From Candidatus Peregrinibacteria bacterium CG1_02_54_53 (lineage in GTDB: Bacteria; Patescibacteriota; Gracilibacteria; Peribacterales; Peribacteraceae), in contig MNWP01000006.1 of NCBI GenBank assembly GCA_001872575.1, forward strand, positions 20,942 to 84,941: a stretch of DNA of 64,000 nucleotides. Reading direction: 5' to 3'. The notes beneath the pieces are model-generated. The model was not told where the DNA came from. It did not search any database and saw only the letters and a list, made by a program, of their open reading frames with translations. Of this stretch, positions 40,053-50,655 are shown in pieces. The translations under genes and the position numbers were made by a program. Every line of letters starts with the position of its first letter. The stretch's first letter is position 1.

Positions 40053-42530
40053 TTATCTCTTTCGTCCGTTCTTTTGCAGGGGAATGACATGCCCATCGAG
40101 CAGCTCTACAGAGCCACCGCCTACGCCCAATGCCCATGGCGCTCCAGCCTGTGCGGGCATGCGCTTTTTCTCCTTGTTCTCAAAAAGCAGAGGATCACCA
40201 CTTACAGTTGGGGGTGCGGCTAACGAGACATGCGCAAGAGGCTTGGAATCGCCGTTTCCTGCAATCTGTGCATCAATCGCCATGCCCCCCGGAACTACTC
40301 GAACCGTCACGAGACACATGTATTCCCGGCCATCTTCAGTGATAACAGGCTGTTGATGATCGCCGAATGCTGCGGTATCGCGCCTCTGACTACTGAAGAA
40401 TGACGTCCCTTCCAGATCAAAACCTGATCGGTACGCGCCAGCTGCTTTCTTGTCCATGTTTCCATCCCAATAGAGACTAATGCTCCTGCCATTGGGAAGG
40501 GGAACCGCGAACGCGGTCACGCCTTGCATGCCATCTGGCCAGCGACCATTTGCAGTGCGTTTGAAAACGAAACGAAATGCATACTGCCCGCTTTGAATAA
40601 CCTTTTGGCTTTCAGCAGACAACGGAAGATTGATGGCGGCAACCCAGGCGTGAGTTCCGGAACTTCCTTGCAGGAGTTTTAATTGTCCTTCTTTATTTTT
40701 TACCTGCCATCGTTCGCGCGCAACAAATCCTTTCTTGATGAGAGCTTCGAGATCTTCGCCTAACAGATCCACGGCTCCAGGAGGCAGTATATTCGGCACA
40801 TCAACGCGAACGTCAGGTGGTTCTGTCTGTGCAACTTCAACCGGTGGACGCATCGGTGCACCTCTGAAGAAGCCCAGATCACCGGAATGCTCATGCAGGA
40901 GCCTACGTTTCATGTCTTTGACGCGTGCCGTGAGGATCGCAGAATCCGATTTCGGCTCTGCAAGCTCCAGACAGTGTACTGCCATGGCTACTGCTCCAGG
41001 ACCTGCCATATCGGCAGAGACGAGGTCTTGTGCGAGCTGATAGAGATCAGTTGCCGGAAGGGTGTCACTCTGGTCAACACGTGCCGCCAGATTGCCGAGT
41101 ACAGAGCCTTTTTGGGTTTGTAATGCAGTAGAGAACGACCAGTCTCCCTGTTCAAGACAGCGATACGCACCCACTGCCCCATTTGCCTCAGGATCGTCGG
41201 GATTTGAGGCCAATGTCTGTCGGTGAGCGGCGATTCCCTGCGATGCGAATGTTTTTTCAAGCTGGGTCACCAAGCGGAGCATGTCAGCGCATTCCTCCGT
41301 ATCGGCTGAGGGGCTCCTTCTCAGAGAAGCCAGGAATCGCTTCGCTCCATCGAAATCATCCTGCGCACACAGACTGCGGGCCACTCCGGAGGCATGTGTC
41401 ATAACCTGTTCAATGTTTCCACCCTTCTGTTTGGCGGCCTCCTGCACGGCAGCAATGGCCTGCCCAATCATCGAATCATCAACATCAAACAGGCGCTGCA
41501 TTTCTGCAAGCACGGTCATGACGGTGCCGAGGTTGTTTTCGCCACGCGCTTTTTCAAGAGCGACCTGGAGCAAAACCCACTGTTCCACGGGTTTCTCAGT
41601 TCGCTGTATCTGTTCCAGTAACTGCTCCACGCTCTGCTTACGCAATGTGGGGCTCCGGAACAGGTCGTTGTAGGGAGCCAGTTCTTCGTCAGTGGGCTGC
41701 GCCCGGCGCTTGGGAGGCGAAGGCTCGATGGGGGCGGCCTCCTTCGATTCGGGAGTAACGGGGGTAACATCAGCAGGCTCCGGCCTTATTTGCGGCTCAG
41801 CAGGTGATTCGGGTTGGAAGAGAGGAGGAAGTGTCGGTTCCTCCTGCTGAGGGATGACCTGCGGTTCCGGCTCAACAATGTCGACAGGTTCTGCGGGGAC
41901 TGCAGGTTCTTTAGTCACCGGTTGTGGCTGCGTGAGTTCCGGTGTGTTCGGTGGCAACATTCTCTCAGCAGATACTGTCGGTTGCTTGTCGGGAATCGAT
42001 GATTTATTCGCCAGAACTCCGCCGACTGTAGCGGCGATACCCGCAGCCGCAGCGGTTATCCACGGGTGGCGCTTGATTCTTTCGGCTATGCCTGCGAGCG
42101 GCTTCGTCGGGCGACGGACGACAGCTGGGGTCAATTCGGCGATCGTATCGTGGGTCGCTGATGTTTCGCTGTTTACATTCTTTCCGTTGCCATTTCCGTT
42201 ACCCAGGCGACTGAGTTTTTCGTCGTACTTCCCTCGTTTTTCTGTCGTCAAAAGAACTTCTGCTGCGGCGTTCACTTCATCGAGAATATGACCTGCTAAA
42301 TGCGCATGTTTGGGATCTTCTTTCTGCTCCCTCGCAAGAAGATCTCTGCGCGCGTGAACCGCCATAGCAATGGTGCTCTCATCGGCACCATTTGTAATTC
42401 CAAGCAGCTCATAGTATGAGCAAGGTCTGTGATCCTTTGGAATATTGAGCCATTCAGAATACGGATCAAAGCCATTCCCGTGCTCGTGGCGTCCGTGTGC
42501 CCCGTCTGTCGGATGATCAGTGGTGGCCAT
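40053..42530 (-). CDS. Planctomycete-style DnaJ-like protein with helical-repeat and C-terminal beta domain
   Basis: 825 residues from the ATG at 42530, supported by a promoter just upstream. The N-terminus (FDPYSEWLNIPKDHRPCSYY, then ELLGITNGADESTIAMAVHA and GHILDEVNAAAEVLLTTEKR) is a J-domain-like unit with no HPD tripeptide, in the wording I associate with Planctomycetes. A helix near residue 165-180, a Pro/Glu-rich linker (about 185-285) and helical repeats follow. LASNPDDPEANGAVGAYRCL also resembles planctomycete proteins. The C-terminal part (about 580-825) looks like a lectin-like beta sandwich with VSLYWDGN-type strands. Function unknown; a membrane-linked binding protein is a guess. 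Confidence 0.7.
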   Translation of the reverse strand: MATTDHPTDGAHGRHEHGNGFDPYSEWLNIPKDHRPCSYYELLGITNGADESTIAMAVHARRDLLAREQKEDPKHAHLAGHILDEVNAAAEVLLTTEKRGKYDEKLSRLGNGNGNGKNVNSETSATHDTIAELTPAVVRRPTKPLAGIAERIKRHPWITAAAAGIAATVGGVLANKSSIPDKQPTVSAERMLPPNTPELTQPQPVTKEPAVPAEPVDIVEPEPQVIPQQEEPTLPPLFQPESPAEPQIRPEPADVTPVTPESKEAAPIEPSPPKRRAQPTDEELAPYNDLFRSPTLRKQSVEQLLEQIQRTEKPVEQWVLLQVALEKARGENNLGTVMTVLAEMQRLFDVDDSMIGQAIAAVQEAAKQKGGNIEQVMTHASGVARSLCAQDDFDGAKRFLASLRRSPSADTEECADMLRLVTQLEKTFASQGIAAHRQTLASNPDDPEANGAVGAYRCLEQGDWSFSTALQTQKGSVLGNLAARVDQSDTLPATDLYQLAQDLVSADMAGPGAVAMAVHCLELAEPKSDSAILTARVKDMKRRLLHEHSGDLGFFRGAPMRPPVEVAQTEPPDVRVDVPNILPPGAVDLLGEDLEALIKKGFVARERWQVKNKEGQLKLLQGSSGTHAWVAAINLPLSAESQKVIQSGQYAFRFVFKRTANGRWPDGMQGVTAFAVPLPNGRSISLYWDGNMDKKAAGAYRSGFDLEGTSFFSSQRRDTAAFGDHQQPVITEDGREYMCLVTVRVVPGGMAIDAQIAGNGDSKPLAHVSLAAPPTVSGDPLLFENKEKKRMPAQAGAPWALGVGGGSVELLDGHVIPLQKNGRKR

Positions 42531-42537
42531 CGGGTAC

Positions 42538-42566
42538 AGTCTCCCGCAGAACAGATGAATTGTCAA
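42538..42566 (-). promoter_or_regulatory. Promoter of the DnaJ-like gene
   Basis: Minus strand TTGACA (perfect -35), 17 nt, GAGACT, with 7 nt to the ATG at 42530. The TTG of the -35 is the alternative start of a longer frame, which argues against that longer frame. Confidence 0.5.
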
Positions 42567-42590
42567 GTTATCTTCACATAGCCAATGCTA

Positions 42591-44907
<2,317 letters not shown>

Positions 44908-44982
44908 TGTCAATTGCATTCCATTTCGGAAGAGTGAAGATGCCGCCGACAGTTCATCCACCTTCCTTTTCGCCCCTCTTTT

Positions 44983-45219
44983 ATGATGATGACCGATGAC
45001 ATTCTGGCAACGCTTGAAAAGATCGACCAACAGATCGTTCGCCTTATTGCAGACCGTCGCGATCTCGTGGCACAGGTGCCGGGGGGCCTGAGTGCGGATC
45101 AGGAGGTGGAAGCCATGAGCTTGTGGATAGACGAGGCCGTAGAGCGTGAGCTGCCCGAGGACCCCATGGAGAAGATGGGCAAGCTGTTGAGCCAGGTGTG
45201 CCGGAAGAGAGGGGAGTAG
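44983..45219 (+). CDS. Chorismate-mutase-like (AroQ fold) small protein
   Basis: 78 residues; three Met codons lie in a row so the start could be 44983, 44986 or 44989. DILATLEKIDQQIVRLIADR, then RDLVAQV follows the first helix of AroQ chorismate mutases (I-D-x-x-I-x-x-L-I-x-x-R), and the C-terminus has PMEKMGKLLSQVCRKR. The active-site Arg, Asp and Gln set is only partly visible. No other aromatic-acid genes lie nearby, so it may be a fold relative with another role. It ends 78 nt before the start of the GT2-rfbF-rfbG unit. Confidence 0.5.
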   Translation: MMMTDDILATLEKIDQQIVRLIADRRDLVAQVPGGLSADQEVEAMSLWIDEAVERELPEDPMEKMGKLLSQVCRKRGE

Positions 45220-45238
45220 ATGGGGAACTTAGGCTTCG

Positions 45239-45267
45239 TTGCAAAATACGTTATAAAGATGTATAAT
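45239..45267 (+). promoter_or_regulatory. Promoter of the CDP-sugar operon
   Basis: TTGCAA, 17 nt, TATAAT (perfect -10). Transcription would start about 45275, leaving roughly 23 nt before the ATG at 45298. This is one of the few here with a real leader. Confidence 0.7.
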
Positions 45268-45297
45268 TGCACTTACACATACAAACTTCCCCACCGT

Positions 45298-46056
45298 ATG
45301 CCGAAGCTCTCGATTATCCTTCCGTGCTACAACGAAGAACAGGTGATCGCCATGACGGTGCAGCGCGTCATGCAGTGGCTGGGAACAGGCCGCCATGATG
45401 CGGAAGTGATTGCGGTGGATAATGCCTCCACAGACAACACCCCGTCCGTTCTGCGTGAGCTCTGCCAGAGATATCCGATTCTTCGCGTCGTCACGCGTGA
45501 GCTCAACGGGGGCTATGGTTCATCCGTACGTTCCGGATGTGATGCCGCACAGGGAGAGATCATTGCCTGGATGGATGCGGACGGCCAATTCGATGTGCAG
45601 GATTTTGATACCCTCCTCCCCCATCTCGCCTCCGTTGATTTCGTCTCGGGCATCCGCGCGAAGCGTTCTGATTCCTGGATGCGCCTGCTGCTCGGCCGCA
45701 TGTGGGACGGTGTCATCCGCATCTGTTTCGGCATCCGCGCACGCGATATTGATTGCGGCATGAAGGCGTTTCGGCATGATGTCTGGCCGCTCATCCGCCC
45801 GACCATCACGGTCGGCGACGCGTTCAATTCAGAGTTGTTCTTCCGTTTGCAGCGGTGCGGTCTTACATGGCAGCAAAAGCCGGTCCGGCACTTGCCTCGT
45901 CTGACCGGAAAGTCAGGGAGTGTGCGACTTCCAGATATTCTGAAGGCAGTCATCGACACAGTCAGACTGTTCTTTGCGGCACGGTTCGGCAGTCTCCGAT
46001 GCCCTCCGCCACACCATCGTCCAGATCTTGCCGTCGTTCCCCCTATGCATACATGA
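45298..46056 (+). CDS. Family 2 glycosyltransferase, polyprenyl-phosphate sugar synthase-like
   Basis: 252 residues from the ATG at 45298, placed just after a consensus promoter; an upstream extension to 45220 is not needed. KLSIILPCYNEEQ, EVIAVDNASTDNT and MDADGQFD are the GT-A motifs, and RARDIDCGMKAFRHDVWPLI is the polyprenyl-phosphate-sugar-synthase region, closely like that of the GT2 at 10154. It heads an operon with rfbF and rfbG (ATGA overlap with rfbF), so it may move a CDP- or other nucleotide-linked deoxy sugar, or a precursor, to lipid phosphate. Confidence 0.85.
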   Translation: MPKLSIILPCYNEEQVIAMTVQRVMQWLGTGRHDAEVIAVDNASTDNTPSVLRELCQRYPILRVVTRELNGGYGSSVRSGCDAAQGEIIAWMDADGQFDVQDFDTLLPHLASVDFVSGIRAKRSDSWMRLLLGRMWDGVIRICFGIRARDIDCGMKAFRHDVWPLIRPTITVGDAFNSELFFRLQRCGLTWQQKPVRHLPRLTGKSGSVRLPDILKAVIDTVRLFFAARFGSLRCPPPHHRPDLAVVPPMHT

Positions 46057-46880
46057 AAATTATTCTTCTCTGCGGCGGCAAAGGTACGCGACTTCATGAG
46101 GAGACGGAGTTCAGACCGAAACCGATGGTAACCATTGGCGGACGGCCCATTCTGTGGCACATCATGAAAACATTTGACTATTACGGTTTCTCCGATTTCA
46201 TCTGTTGTCTTGGGTATCGTGGTGAGGTCATTAAAGATTACTTTCTCAACTACGAATCAATGCACAGAGATTTGACCGTCTCACTCGACCGACAGAAGCC
46301 AGTTATCTATCACGGAGAGCCAAATGAACGACATTTTCAGGTAACCCTCGCGGAGACGGGATCGGAGAATAATTCGGGTTCCCGTGTGAAACAGACCCGA
46401 AAGTACGTCGATGGCGATGGCGATGATATTTTCATGGTGACGTATGGCGATGGAGTGGCCGATATCGACATTCCCAAGCTTCTCGCCTTTCATCGTTCCC
46501 ACGGAAAGCTGGCCACGGTCACGACGGTGAATCCTGCCTCGCGTTTCGCGCTCATCCAGTTCGACGAGAGCGGCAAGGTGGTGACGTACAAAGAGAAGCC
46601 GAAAATGCACAGCTGGATCAGCGTGGGCTACTTCGTCTTCGACAAGCGCGTGTTCGACTATCTGAGCGAGGCGCCCGAAAGCATGCTCGAAAAGGAGCCG
46701 CTCGAGCGGCTCGCGCGGGAGGGGCAGCTGATGGCGTACAAACATGACGGATTCTTCTATGCCATGGATACGTTCCGCGACTTCACTTTCCTCAATGACC
46801 TCTGGAACCAGAGCAAGGCCCCGTGGGCGGTCTGGGACCAGGAGCGTCATGGTTCCTCCACGCTCGATGTCAGCCTCTGA
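46053..46880 (+). CDS. rfbF: Glucose-1-phosphate cytidylyltransferase
   Basis: 275 residues from the ATG at 46053, which overlaps the preceding stop as ATGA; the frame extends to 45855 inside the GT2 gene but has no family sequence there. [20 protein letters not shown] is the nucleotidyltransferase loop with the catalytic Arg and Lys. [36 protein letters not shown] and [10 protein letters not shown] match RfbF. It makes CDP-glucose from CTP and glucose-1-phosphate. With rfbG next to it, this opens the CDP-3,6-dideoxyhexose or related route. No 3-dehydrase gene (rfbH) is in the window. Confidence 0.9.
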   Translation: MKIILLCGGKGTRLHEETEFRPKPMVTIGGRPILWHIMKTFDYYGFSDFICCLGYRGEVIKDYFLNYESMHRDLTVSLDRQKPVIYHGEPNERHFQVTLAETGSENNSGSRVKQTRKYVDGDGDDIFMVTYGDGVADIDIPKLLAFHRSHGKLATVTTVNPASRFALIQFDESGKVVTYKEKPKMHSWISVGYFVFDKRVFDYLSEAPESMLEKEPLERLAREGQLMAYKHDGFFYAMDTFRDFTFLNDLWNQSKAPWAVWDQERHGSSTLDVSL

Positions 46881-47868
46881 CCGATCCGCCTTCTGGCGCG
46901 ACCGTCCCGTCCTCGTGACGGGAGGGACCGGCTTTGTGGGTTCCTGGCTTGTGGCACGGCTTCTGGAGCTTGGGGCGAACGTGGTCTGTCTGGTGCGCGA
47001 TTGGGTGCCCGAGTCGGAATTGATCCGCTCCGGATCCATCAGACGCGCGACACTGGTCCGCGGCGATCTGTGCGATGCATCACTGCTCGAGCGCACACTG
47101 GCGGAGTATCAGATCGATACGGTTTTCCACCTCGCCGCACAGGCGATCGTGGGCGTGGCGAACAAGAGTCCGGTGCCGACCTTCCACGCCAATATCGAGG
47201 GCACGTGGTTGCTGCTGGAGGCCTGCCGGCGCACGGAGGTGAAGTCCATTGTCATTGCGTCTTCGGACAAGGCCTACGGCGAGCACGACGTTTTGCCCTA
47301 CACCGAGTCGATGGCCCTGCAGGGGCGGCACCCGTACGACGTCAGCAAATCGTGTGCGGATCTGATCGCGCAGAGCTATGCCGTGTCTTTCGCCCTCCCC
47401 GTCGCCATCACGCGGTGTGCCAACTACTTCGGGGGCGGGGACCTGAACTGGAACCGCGTCGTGCCGGGCACGCTTCGATCCCTTCTGCACAATGAGCGTC
47501 CCAGTCTTCGCTCTGACGGCACGTTCGTGCGCGATTACCTGTACGTGGAAGACGGCGTCGAGGCGTATCTGCTTACGGCGGAGAAACTCTCCGTTTCACC
47601 CGACCTCAAAGGACAAGCCTTCAACTTCTCGTACGAAATGCCGCTCTCGGTACTGGATATCGTCCGGAAGATCATTGCCCTGATCGGATCTGACCTGAAG
47701 CCGGATATCCGCAACGAGGCCTCGAATGAAATTCCCCGGCAGTATCTGGATTCATCCAAGGCGCAGAAAGTATTGGGCTGGGCATCGCGCTTTGGATTCG
47801 ACGAAGCGATGCAACGAACCATTCAGTGGTACCGGGAGTACTTCTCACGAAATACTTCTTCGCATTAA
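46867..47868 (+). CDS. rfbG: CDP-glucose 4,6-dehydratase-like SDR
   Basis: 333 residues from the ATG at 46867, overlapping rfbF by 14 nt; 46849 is an alternative start. [20 protein letters not shown] is the nucleotide loop, [14 protein letters not shown] the Ser/Thr region, and [20 protein letters not shown] the Tyr-x-x-x-Lys dyad. [20 protein letters not shown] is characteristic of RfbG rather than of dTDP- or GDP-specific relatives. It makes CDP-4-keto-6-deoxyglucose from the rfbF product. The pathway end product is unknown. Confidence 0.85.
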   Translation: MSASDRSAFWRDRPVLVTGGTGFVGSWLVARLLELGANVVCLVRDWVPESELIRSGSIRRATLVRGDLCDASLLERTLAEYQIDTVFHLAAQAIVGVANKSPVPTFHANIEGTWLLLEACRRTEVKSIVIASSDKAYGEHDVLPYTESMALQGRHPYDVSKSCADLIAQSYAVSFALPVAITRCANYFGGGDLNWNRVVPGTLRSLLHNERPSLRSDGTFVRDYLYVEDGVEAYLLTAEKLSVSPDLKGQAFNFSYEMPLSVLDIVRKIIALIGSDLKPDIRNEASNEIPRQYLDSSKAQKVLGWASRFGFDEAMQRTIQWYREYFSRNTSSH

Positions 47869-47872
47869 GCAC

Positions 47873-48892
47873 ATGAAACTCACTCCACAAGTCGTCTTTG
47901 CACAGGCACGCGAACGCAACGCATCCGATGTGCACGTGACGGCGGGGTATCCCATCTTTATCCGCGTCGACGGCGAGCTCGTGCCCTTAAGCGACGAGAA
48001 GATGATGCCCGAGGCTACGGAGGCGTTCGTGCGTGCGGTGCTGGGGCCCGAGGTGTGGAAGCGTTTCGAGCACGACCGCGAGATCGACCTGTCGTTCGCC
48101 GCGGAAGGTGACGGTCGGCTGCGCGTGAACTGCCACTTCGAACGGGGGCAGCCGGGCCTCGTCGCCCGCCTCATTCCCACGCAGGTTCCCTCACTCAACG
48201 CAGTCGGCCTGCAGGGGATTGCAGAACCGCTCTGTGCGCTCTTAGAAGGGCTGATCCTGCTCACGGGTCCCACGGGCTCGGGCAAATCGACCTCGCTTGC
48301 CGCCATGATCCAGCACATCAATACGGAGCGCGCGGCGAGCATCGTCACGCTCGAAGATCCCATCGAGTTTCTCTTCCCCGAAGGCAGGAGCGTCATCCGC
48401 CAGCGCGAGCTGGGTTCCGATTTCACCACCTTTCCCGAGGCGCTGCGGCATGTGCTGCGGCAGGACCCCAACGTGATCATGGTGGGCGAAATGCGCGACC
48501 TTAAGACCGTTGCATCGGTGCTCACGCTCGCTGAGACGGGGCACCTCATCCTCGCGACTCTCCACACGCCCAATACCGTGCAGACCATCGACCGCATCGT
48601 GGATGTCTTCCCCCCGCACCAGCAATCACAGGTGAGGTCGCAGCTCTCGCTCTCGCTCAGGGCCGTGATCGCGCAGAAGCTGGTTCCGTCTTCGAAGGGA
48701 GGGCGCGTAGCGGTACGCGAGATCCTCATGAATACGCCGGCCGTGGCCAATATCATCCGCGATCACCGGCTGCAGGAGCTGCCTTCCGTGCTTCAGACGG
48801 GCGGTGAGCAGGGGATGCGGATGTTCGAAAAAGATGCGGAGCGTCTGGTGAAAGAGGGGATCATCACGAAAGAAGTGGCGAAGGGGATGTAG
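47873..48892 (+). CDS. pilT: Twitching-motility/type IV pilus retraction ATPase PilT
   Basis: 339 residues from the ATG at 47873, 4 nt after rfbG. GPTGSGKSTSLAAMIQHINT is Walker A, VTLEDPIEFLF the Asp box, VGEMRDLKTVASVLTLAETG Walker B, and GHLILATLHTPNTVQTIDRI the His box; RVAVREILMNTPAVANIIRD completes the PilT signature. The N-terminal PAS-like domain (ASDVHVTAGYPIFIRVDGEL) is normal. It powers pilus retraction at the inner membrane. No pilin or assembly genes lie next to it. Its place at the end of a sugar-nucleotide operon is unusual. Confidence 0.93.
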   Translation: MKLTPQVVFAQARERNASDVHVTAGYPIFIRVDGELVPLSDEKMMPEATEAFVRAVLGPEVWKRFEHDREIDLSFAAEGDGRLRVNCHFERGQPGLVARLIPTQVPSLNAVGLQGIAEPLCALLEGLILLTGPTGSGKSTSLAAMIQHINTERAASIVTLEDPIEFLFPEGRSVIRQRELGSDFTTFPEALRHVLRQDPNVIMVGEMRDLKTVASVLTLAETGHLILATLHTPNTVQTIDRIVDVFPPHQQSQVRSQLSLSLRAVIAQKLVPSSKGGRVAVREILMNTPAVANIIRDHRLQELPSVLQTGGEQGMRMFEKDAERLVKEGIITKEVAKGM

Positions 48893-48902
48893 GGGAAGGT
48901 GA

Positions 48903-48992
48903 GGAAAGTAAGGAAGGTAAGGAAAGGCAGGAAAGTAAGGAAGGGAAGGAAGGGCAGAAAAGAAAGGAGAATGAAGAAAGCAAGGATAAGGA
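48903..48992. repeat. Purine-rich array with 9-bp period
   Basis: Ten consecutive nine-base units, beginning GGAAAGTAA, GGAAGGTAA, GGAAAGGCA, GGAAAGTAA, GGAAGGGAA. A 30-bp piece (48917-48946) recurs exactly at 49898-49927. It fills the gap between pilT and a convergent gene. The unit size and purine bias match the array at 44790. Confidence 0.65.
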
Positions 48993-48999
48993 AAACACT

Positions 49000-49380
49000 T
49001 CATTTCTTTCCATGAGACTCCCATCCGGGTGGTGGTGGCCTATCTCGCCAGCCCGGAGGTCCCTCTTTGGTACCGATCATGATCGGTGGGGATCCGGTGC
49101 ACTCGCGCATCTCCATGCCGTCGCGGCTGCAGTTGATGATCCTGAAGTTCTCGAAGCGGCAGCGGACGAAATCAACATCGTCCATGTAGATATTCTCGAA
49201 CGTCGTGTTGCGGAAGGTGCAATCCTCGAAGAGGGAGCCAGTCATACTTCCGCCGGTAACATGGGCTTCGATAAATTCCCTGTTTTTCCATGGATAATCC
49301 AGACTGTATCCCTTTTCGGAAAGTATGAATTCTCCACTGAAATGTTGCCGACTCAAGACTGCATCCAGATTTTCCATCAT
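49000..49380 (-). CDS. Small pentapeptide-repeat-like protein
   Basis: 126 residues from the ATG at 49380 (MMENLDAVLSRQHFSGEFIL). The middle has F-x-x-C/T-x-F style steps (TGSLFEDCTFRNTTFENIYM, then DDVDFVRCRFENFRIINC), spaced about five residues apart, as in pentapeptide-repeat or short beta-helix proteins. The C-terminus is Pro/Gly-rich (PPGWRDRPPPPGWESHGKK). No enzyme motif. It converges on the pilT operon across the purine array. The role is unknown; pentapeptide proteins elsewhere bind DNA gyrase or act as scaffolds, and nothing here selects one. Confidence 0.5.
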   Translation of the reverse strand: MMENLDAVLSRQHFSGEFILSEKGYSLDYPWKNREFIEAHVTGGSMTGSLFEDCTFRNTTFENIYMDDVDFVRCRFENFRIINCSRDGMEMRECTGSPPIMIGTKEGPPGWRDRPPPPGWESHGKK

Positions 49381-49472
49381 TGACAATGGTACAGAGAGAG
49401 AGCTAGTCCGCAAAGCTCAAGTTGCAAGGCTTGAGGATTCGAGAGCTGTTCTTTGAAAAGAATCCGAGGAGA

Positions 49473-49484
49473 AAGGAGGTGATA
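49473..49484 (+). promoter_or_regulatory. Strong Shine-Dalgarno for the gene at 49488
   Basis: AAAGGAGGTGAT lies just before TTC and the ATG at 49488, a near-perfect match to the 16S rRNA tail. It is the only strong SD I see in the window and fixes this start over 49422. Confidence 0.75.
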
Positions 49485-49487
49485 TTC

Positions 49488-49703
49488 ATGGCTGATGCTA
49501 TTAAGCGCAACAATGGTGAGTGGCTGATTCCACTCCCCGGTGCGACGAATACTCATCTTAACCACTACCATGTGGCCGCAGATGGGACGATTCTGTCGAT
49601 CGTGGAGAACGGAGTCCATCAGTACAATCGCCAGGAAATTCGCGACAATATCAGCACAGCGACAGGAATGACTTTCCCGCCACATGACTTCCGTAGGGAG
49701 TAG
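49488..49703 (+). CDS. Small protein of unknown function with a strong SD
   Basis: 71 residues from the ATG fixed by the SD. MADAIKRNNGEWLIPLPGAT, then NTHLNHYHVAADGTILSIVE and HQYNRQEIRDNISTATG are compact and polar, with no membrane segment and no motif I know. The HYHVAADGTILS segment could form a small beta hairpin. A good rho-independent terminator follows 53 nt after the stop, so this is a single-gene transcript. The strong ribosome site suggests high expression. Confidence 0.65.
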   Translation: MADAIKRNNGEWLIPLPGATNTHLNHYHVAADGTILSIVENGVHQYNRQEIRDNISTATGMTFPPHDFRRE

Positions 49704-49756
49704 CCTTGCCGCTCTGACTTGAGATGAGCAGCATCTCATCAGCTGAATAGCTCTCT

Positions 49757-49787
49757 AGGCCCGCCTCCTCGGTGCGGGTCTATTTTT
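49757..49787 (+). terminator. Rho-independent terminator
   Basis: GGCCCGC and GCGGGTC form a stem around CTCCTCGGT, then TATTTTTG. Confidence 0.7.
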
Positions 49788-49897
49788 GTGCAATGGAGTT
49801 ATTGGTTTTATAAGGGCGTGATCATCAAAGAGGCCTGCCCGGCGTAGCTCCGCAGTTGTAGAGAGGAGTCGGGTGGCGAAGGAGATGTAAAAGATAA

Positions 49898-49927
49898 GTA
49901 AGGAAAGGCAGGAAAGTAAGGAAGGGA
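49898..49927. repeat. Second copy of the 30-bp purine repeat
   Basis: Identical to 48917-48946, about 980 bp apart, in direct orientation. Confidence 0.75.
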
Positions 49928-49938
49928 CATTACCAATT

Positions 49939-50145
49939 TGTCATGCTGAGGAATCCCGCGTAGCGGGATGTCTCGAAGCATGAGTACAAGACGATTAGCT
50001 CTTTCTTAGAAGTAACCACCCGCTTGTCACACTGAGGAGCCCGCAGGGCGTCTCGAAGTGCGACCGAGAGTTCCTCGGAGCCACTGCCCGTTGACGGTGT
50101 CGCCCTTCGAGACGTCGTCCCCCGGGACTCCTCCTCAGGGTGACA
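49939..50145. repeat. Intergenic TGTCAxxCTGAG / CTCGAAG hairpin repeats
   Basis: A unit at 49939-49984 reads TGTCATGCTGAGGA, a small hairpin CCCGCGTAGCGGG, then GTCTCGAAGCATGAG. A second (50025-50058) reads TGTCACACTGAGGA and GTCTCGAAG, and pairs with an inverted copy at 50105-50145 (CTTCGAGAC, then CTCCTCAGGGTGACA). A related inverted pair lies at 57493-57576. Such units are common between CPR genes and can end transcription in both directions. Confidence 0.65.
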
Positions 50146-50452
50146 CCTTTATCTGTTTCTTGAAGGCAGTTCTTCTTCGGGAGAGCTCCGGAAGTTGTTC
50201 ATATTCTCGTCTGATCAACGCCTCTTTCTTCTTTCTGCTCCATCTCTTGACTTTCTTTTCCCAGCTGATCGCCTCGTTGATATCCTGAAAATCAGCAAGG
50301 TAGACCAGTTTTACGGGTCTTCGGCTATGTGTGTAACTCGAAGGGTCCAGACCATCACCGTGTTCCGTGAGTCTTCGCTCATCATCATTCGTTACGCCGG
50401 TGTAGTAGCTCCCATCTGAGCAACGAAGAATATAAACGAAGTATTCATACAT
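50135..50452 (-). CDS. GIY-YIG endonuclease domain protein (chromosomal)
   Basis: 105 residues. YEYFVYILRCSDGSYYTGVT has the GIY-YIG pair, NDDERRLTEHGDGLDPSSYT holds the Arg and helix, and FQDINEAISWEKKVKRWSRK the catalytic Glu helix. The C-terminus is basic (LSRRRTAFKKQIKVSP). It is the same small class as the element copy at 28845 but distinct in sequence and without the palindromic leader. Its 3' end overlaps the inverted hairpin repeat at 50105-50145. The role is unknown. Confidence 0.82.
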   Translation of the reverse strand: MYEYFVYILRCSDGSYYTGVTNDDERRLTEHGDGLDPSSYTHSRRPVKLVYLADFQDINEAISWEKKVKRWSRKKKEALIRREYEQLPELSRRRTAFKKQIKVSP

Positions 50453-50616
50453 GGTTCCATTTTCCTGCGATATCTTTGAGTGTCTTTGTTCGTCTGCGAA
50501 GACATTTCTTTCGGATACGTATCTTTGGCTTCACAAAGCCAAAATCAGACGTTCCATACCATCGCAGAACGCCCGCGTTTTCTCATGTCTCCCGCTGGAT
50601 GAAATGCGCAAGGAGC

Positions 50617-50644
50617 TTTACATAGCCAAAAAGTCGGGTAGAGT
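50617..50644 (+). promoter_or_regulatory. Promoter of the TrmB-sensor gene
   Basis: TTTACA (five of six), 16 nt, TAGAGT, ending 11 nt before the ATG at 50656. Confidence 0.45.
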
Positions 50645-50655
50645 GCAGGTTTGGA

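Larger units (their letters stand above)
49704..50134. other. Intergenic stretch without a gene
   Basis: It holds the terminator above, a second copy of the 30-bp purine repeat (49898-49927) and a series of TGTCAxxCTGAGGA...GTCTCGAAG hairpin units. I see no open frame or RNA gene in it. Confidence 0.6.

Noticed and set aside
44983-45219. True chorismate mutase
   Set aside because: The fold pattern fits, but the full active-site residue set is not clear and no aromatic pathway gene is near. Kept only as chorismate-mutase-like.
45855-46052. N-terminal extension of rfbF
   Set aside because: It is an out-of-frame reading of the GT2 gene; the RfbF family starts at [13 protein letters not shown].
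48903-48992. CRISPR-like array
   Set aside because: The units are nine bases, contiguous and without spacers. There are no cas genes.
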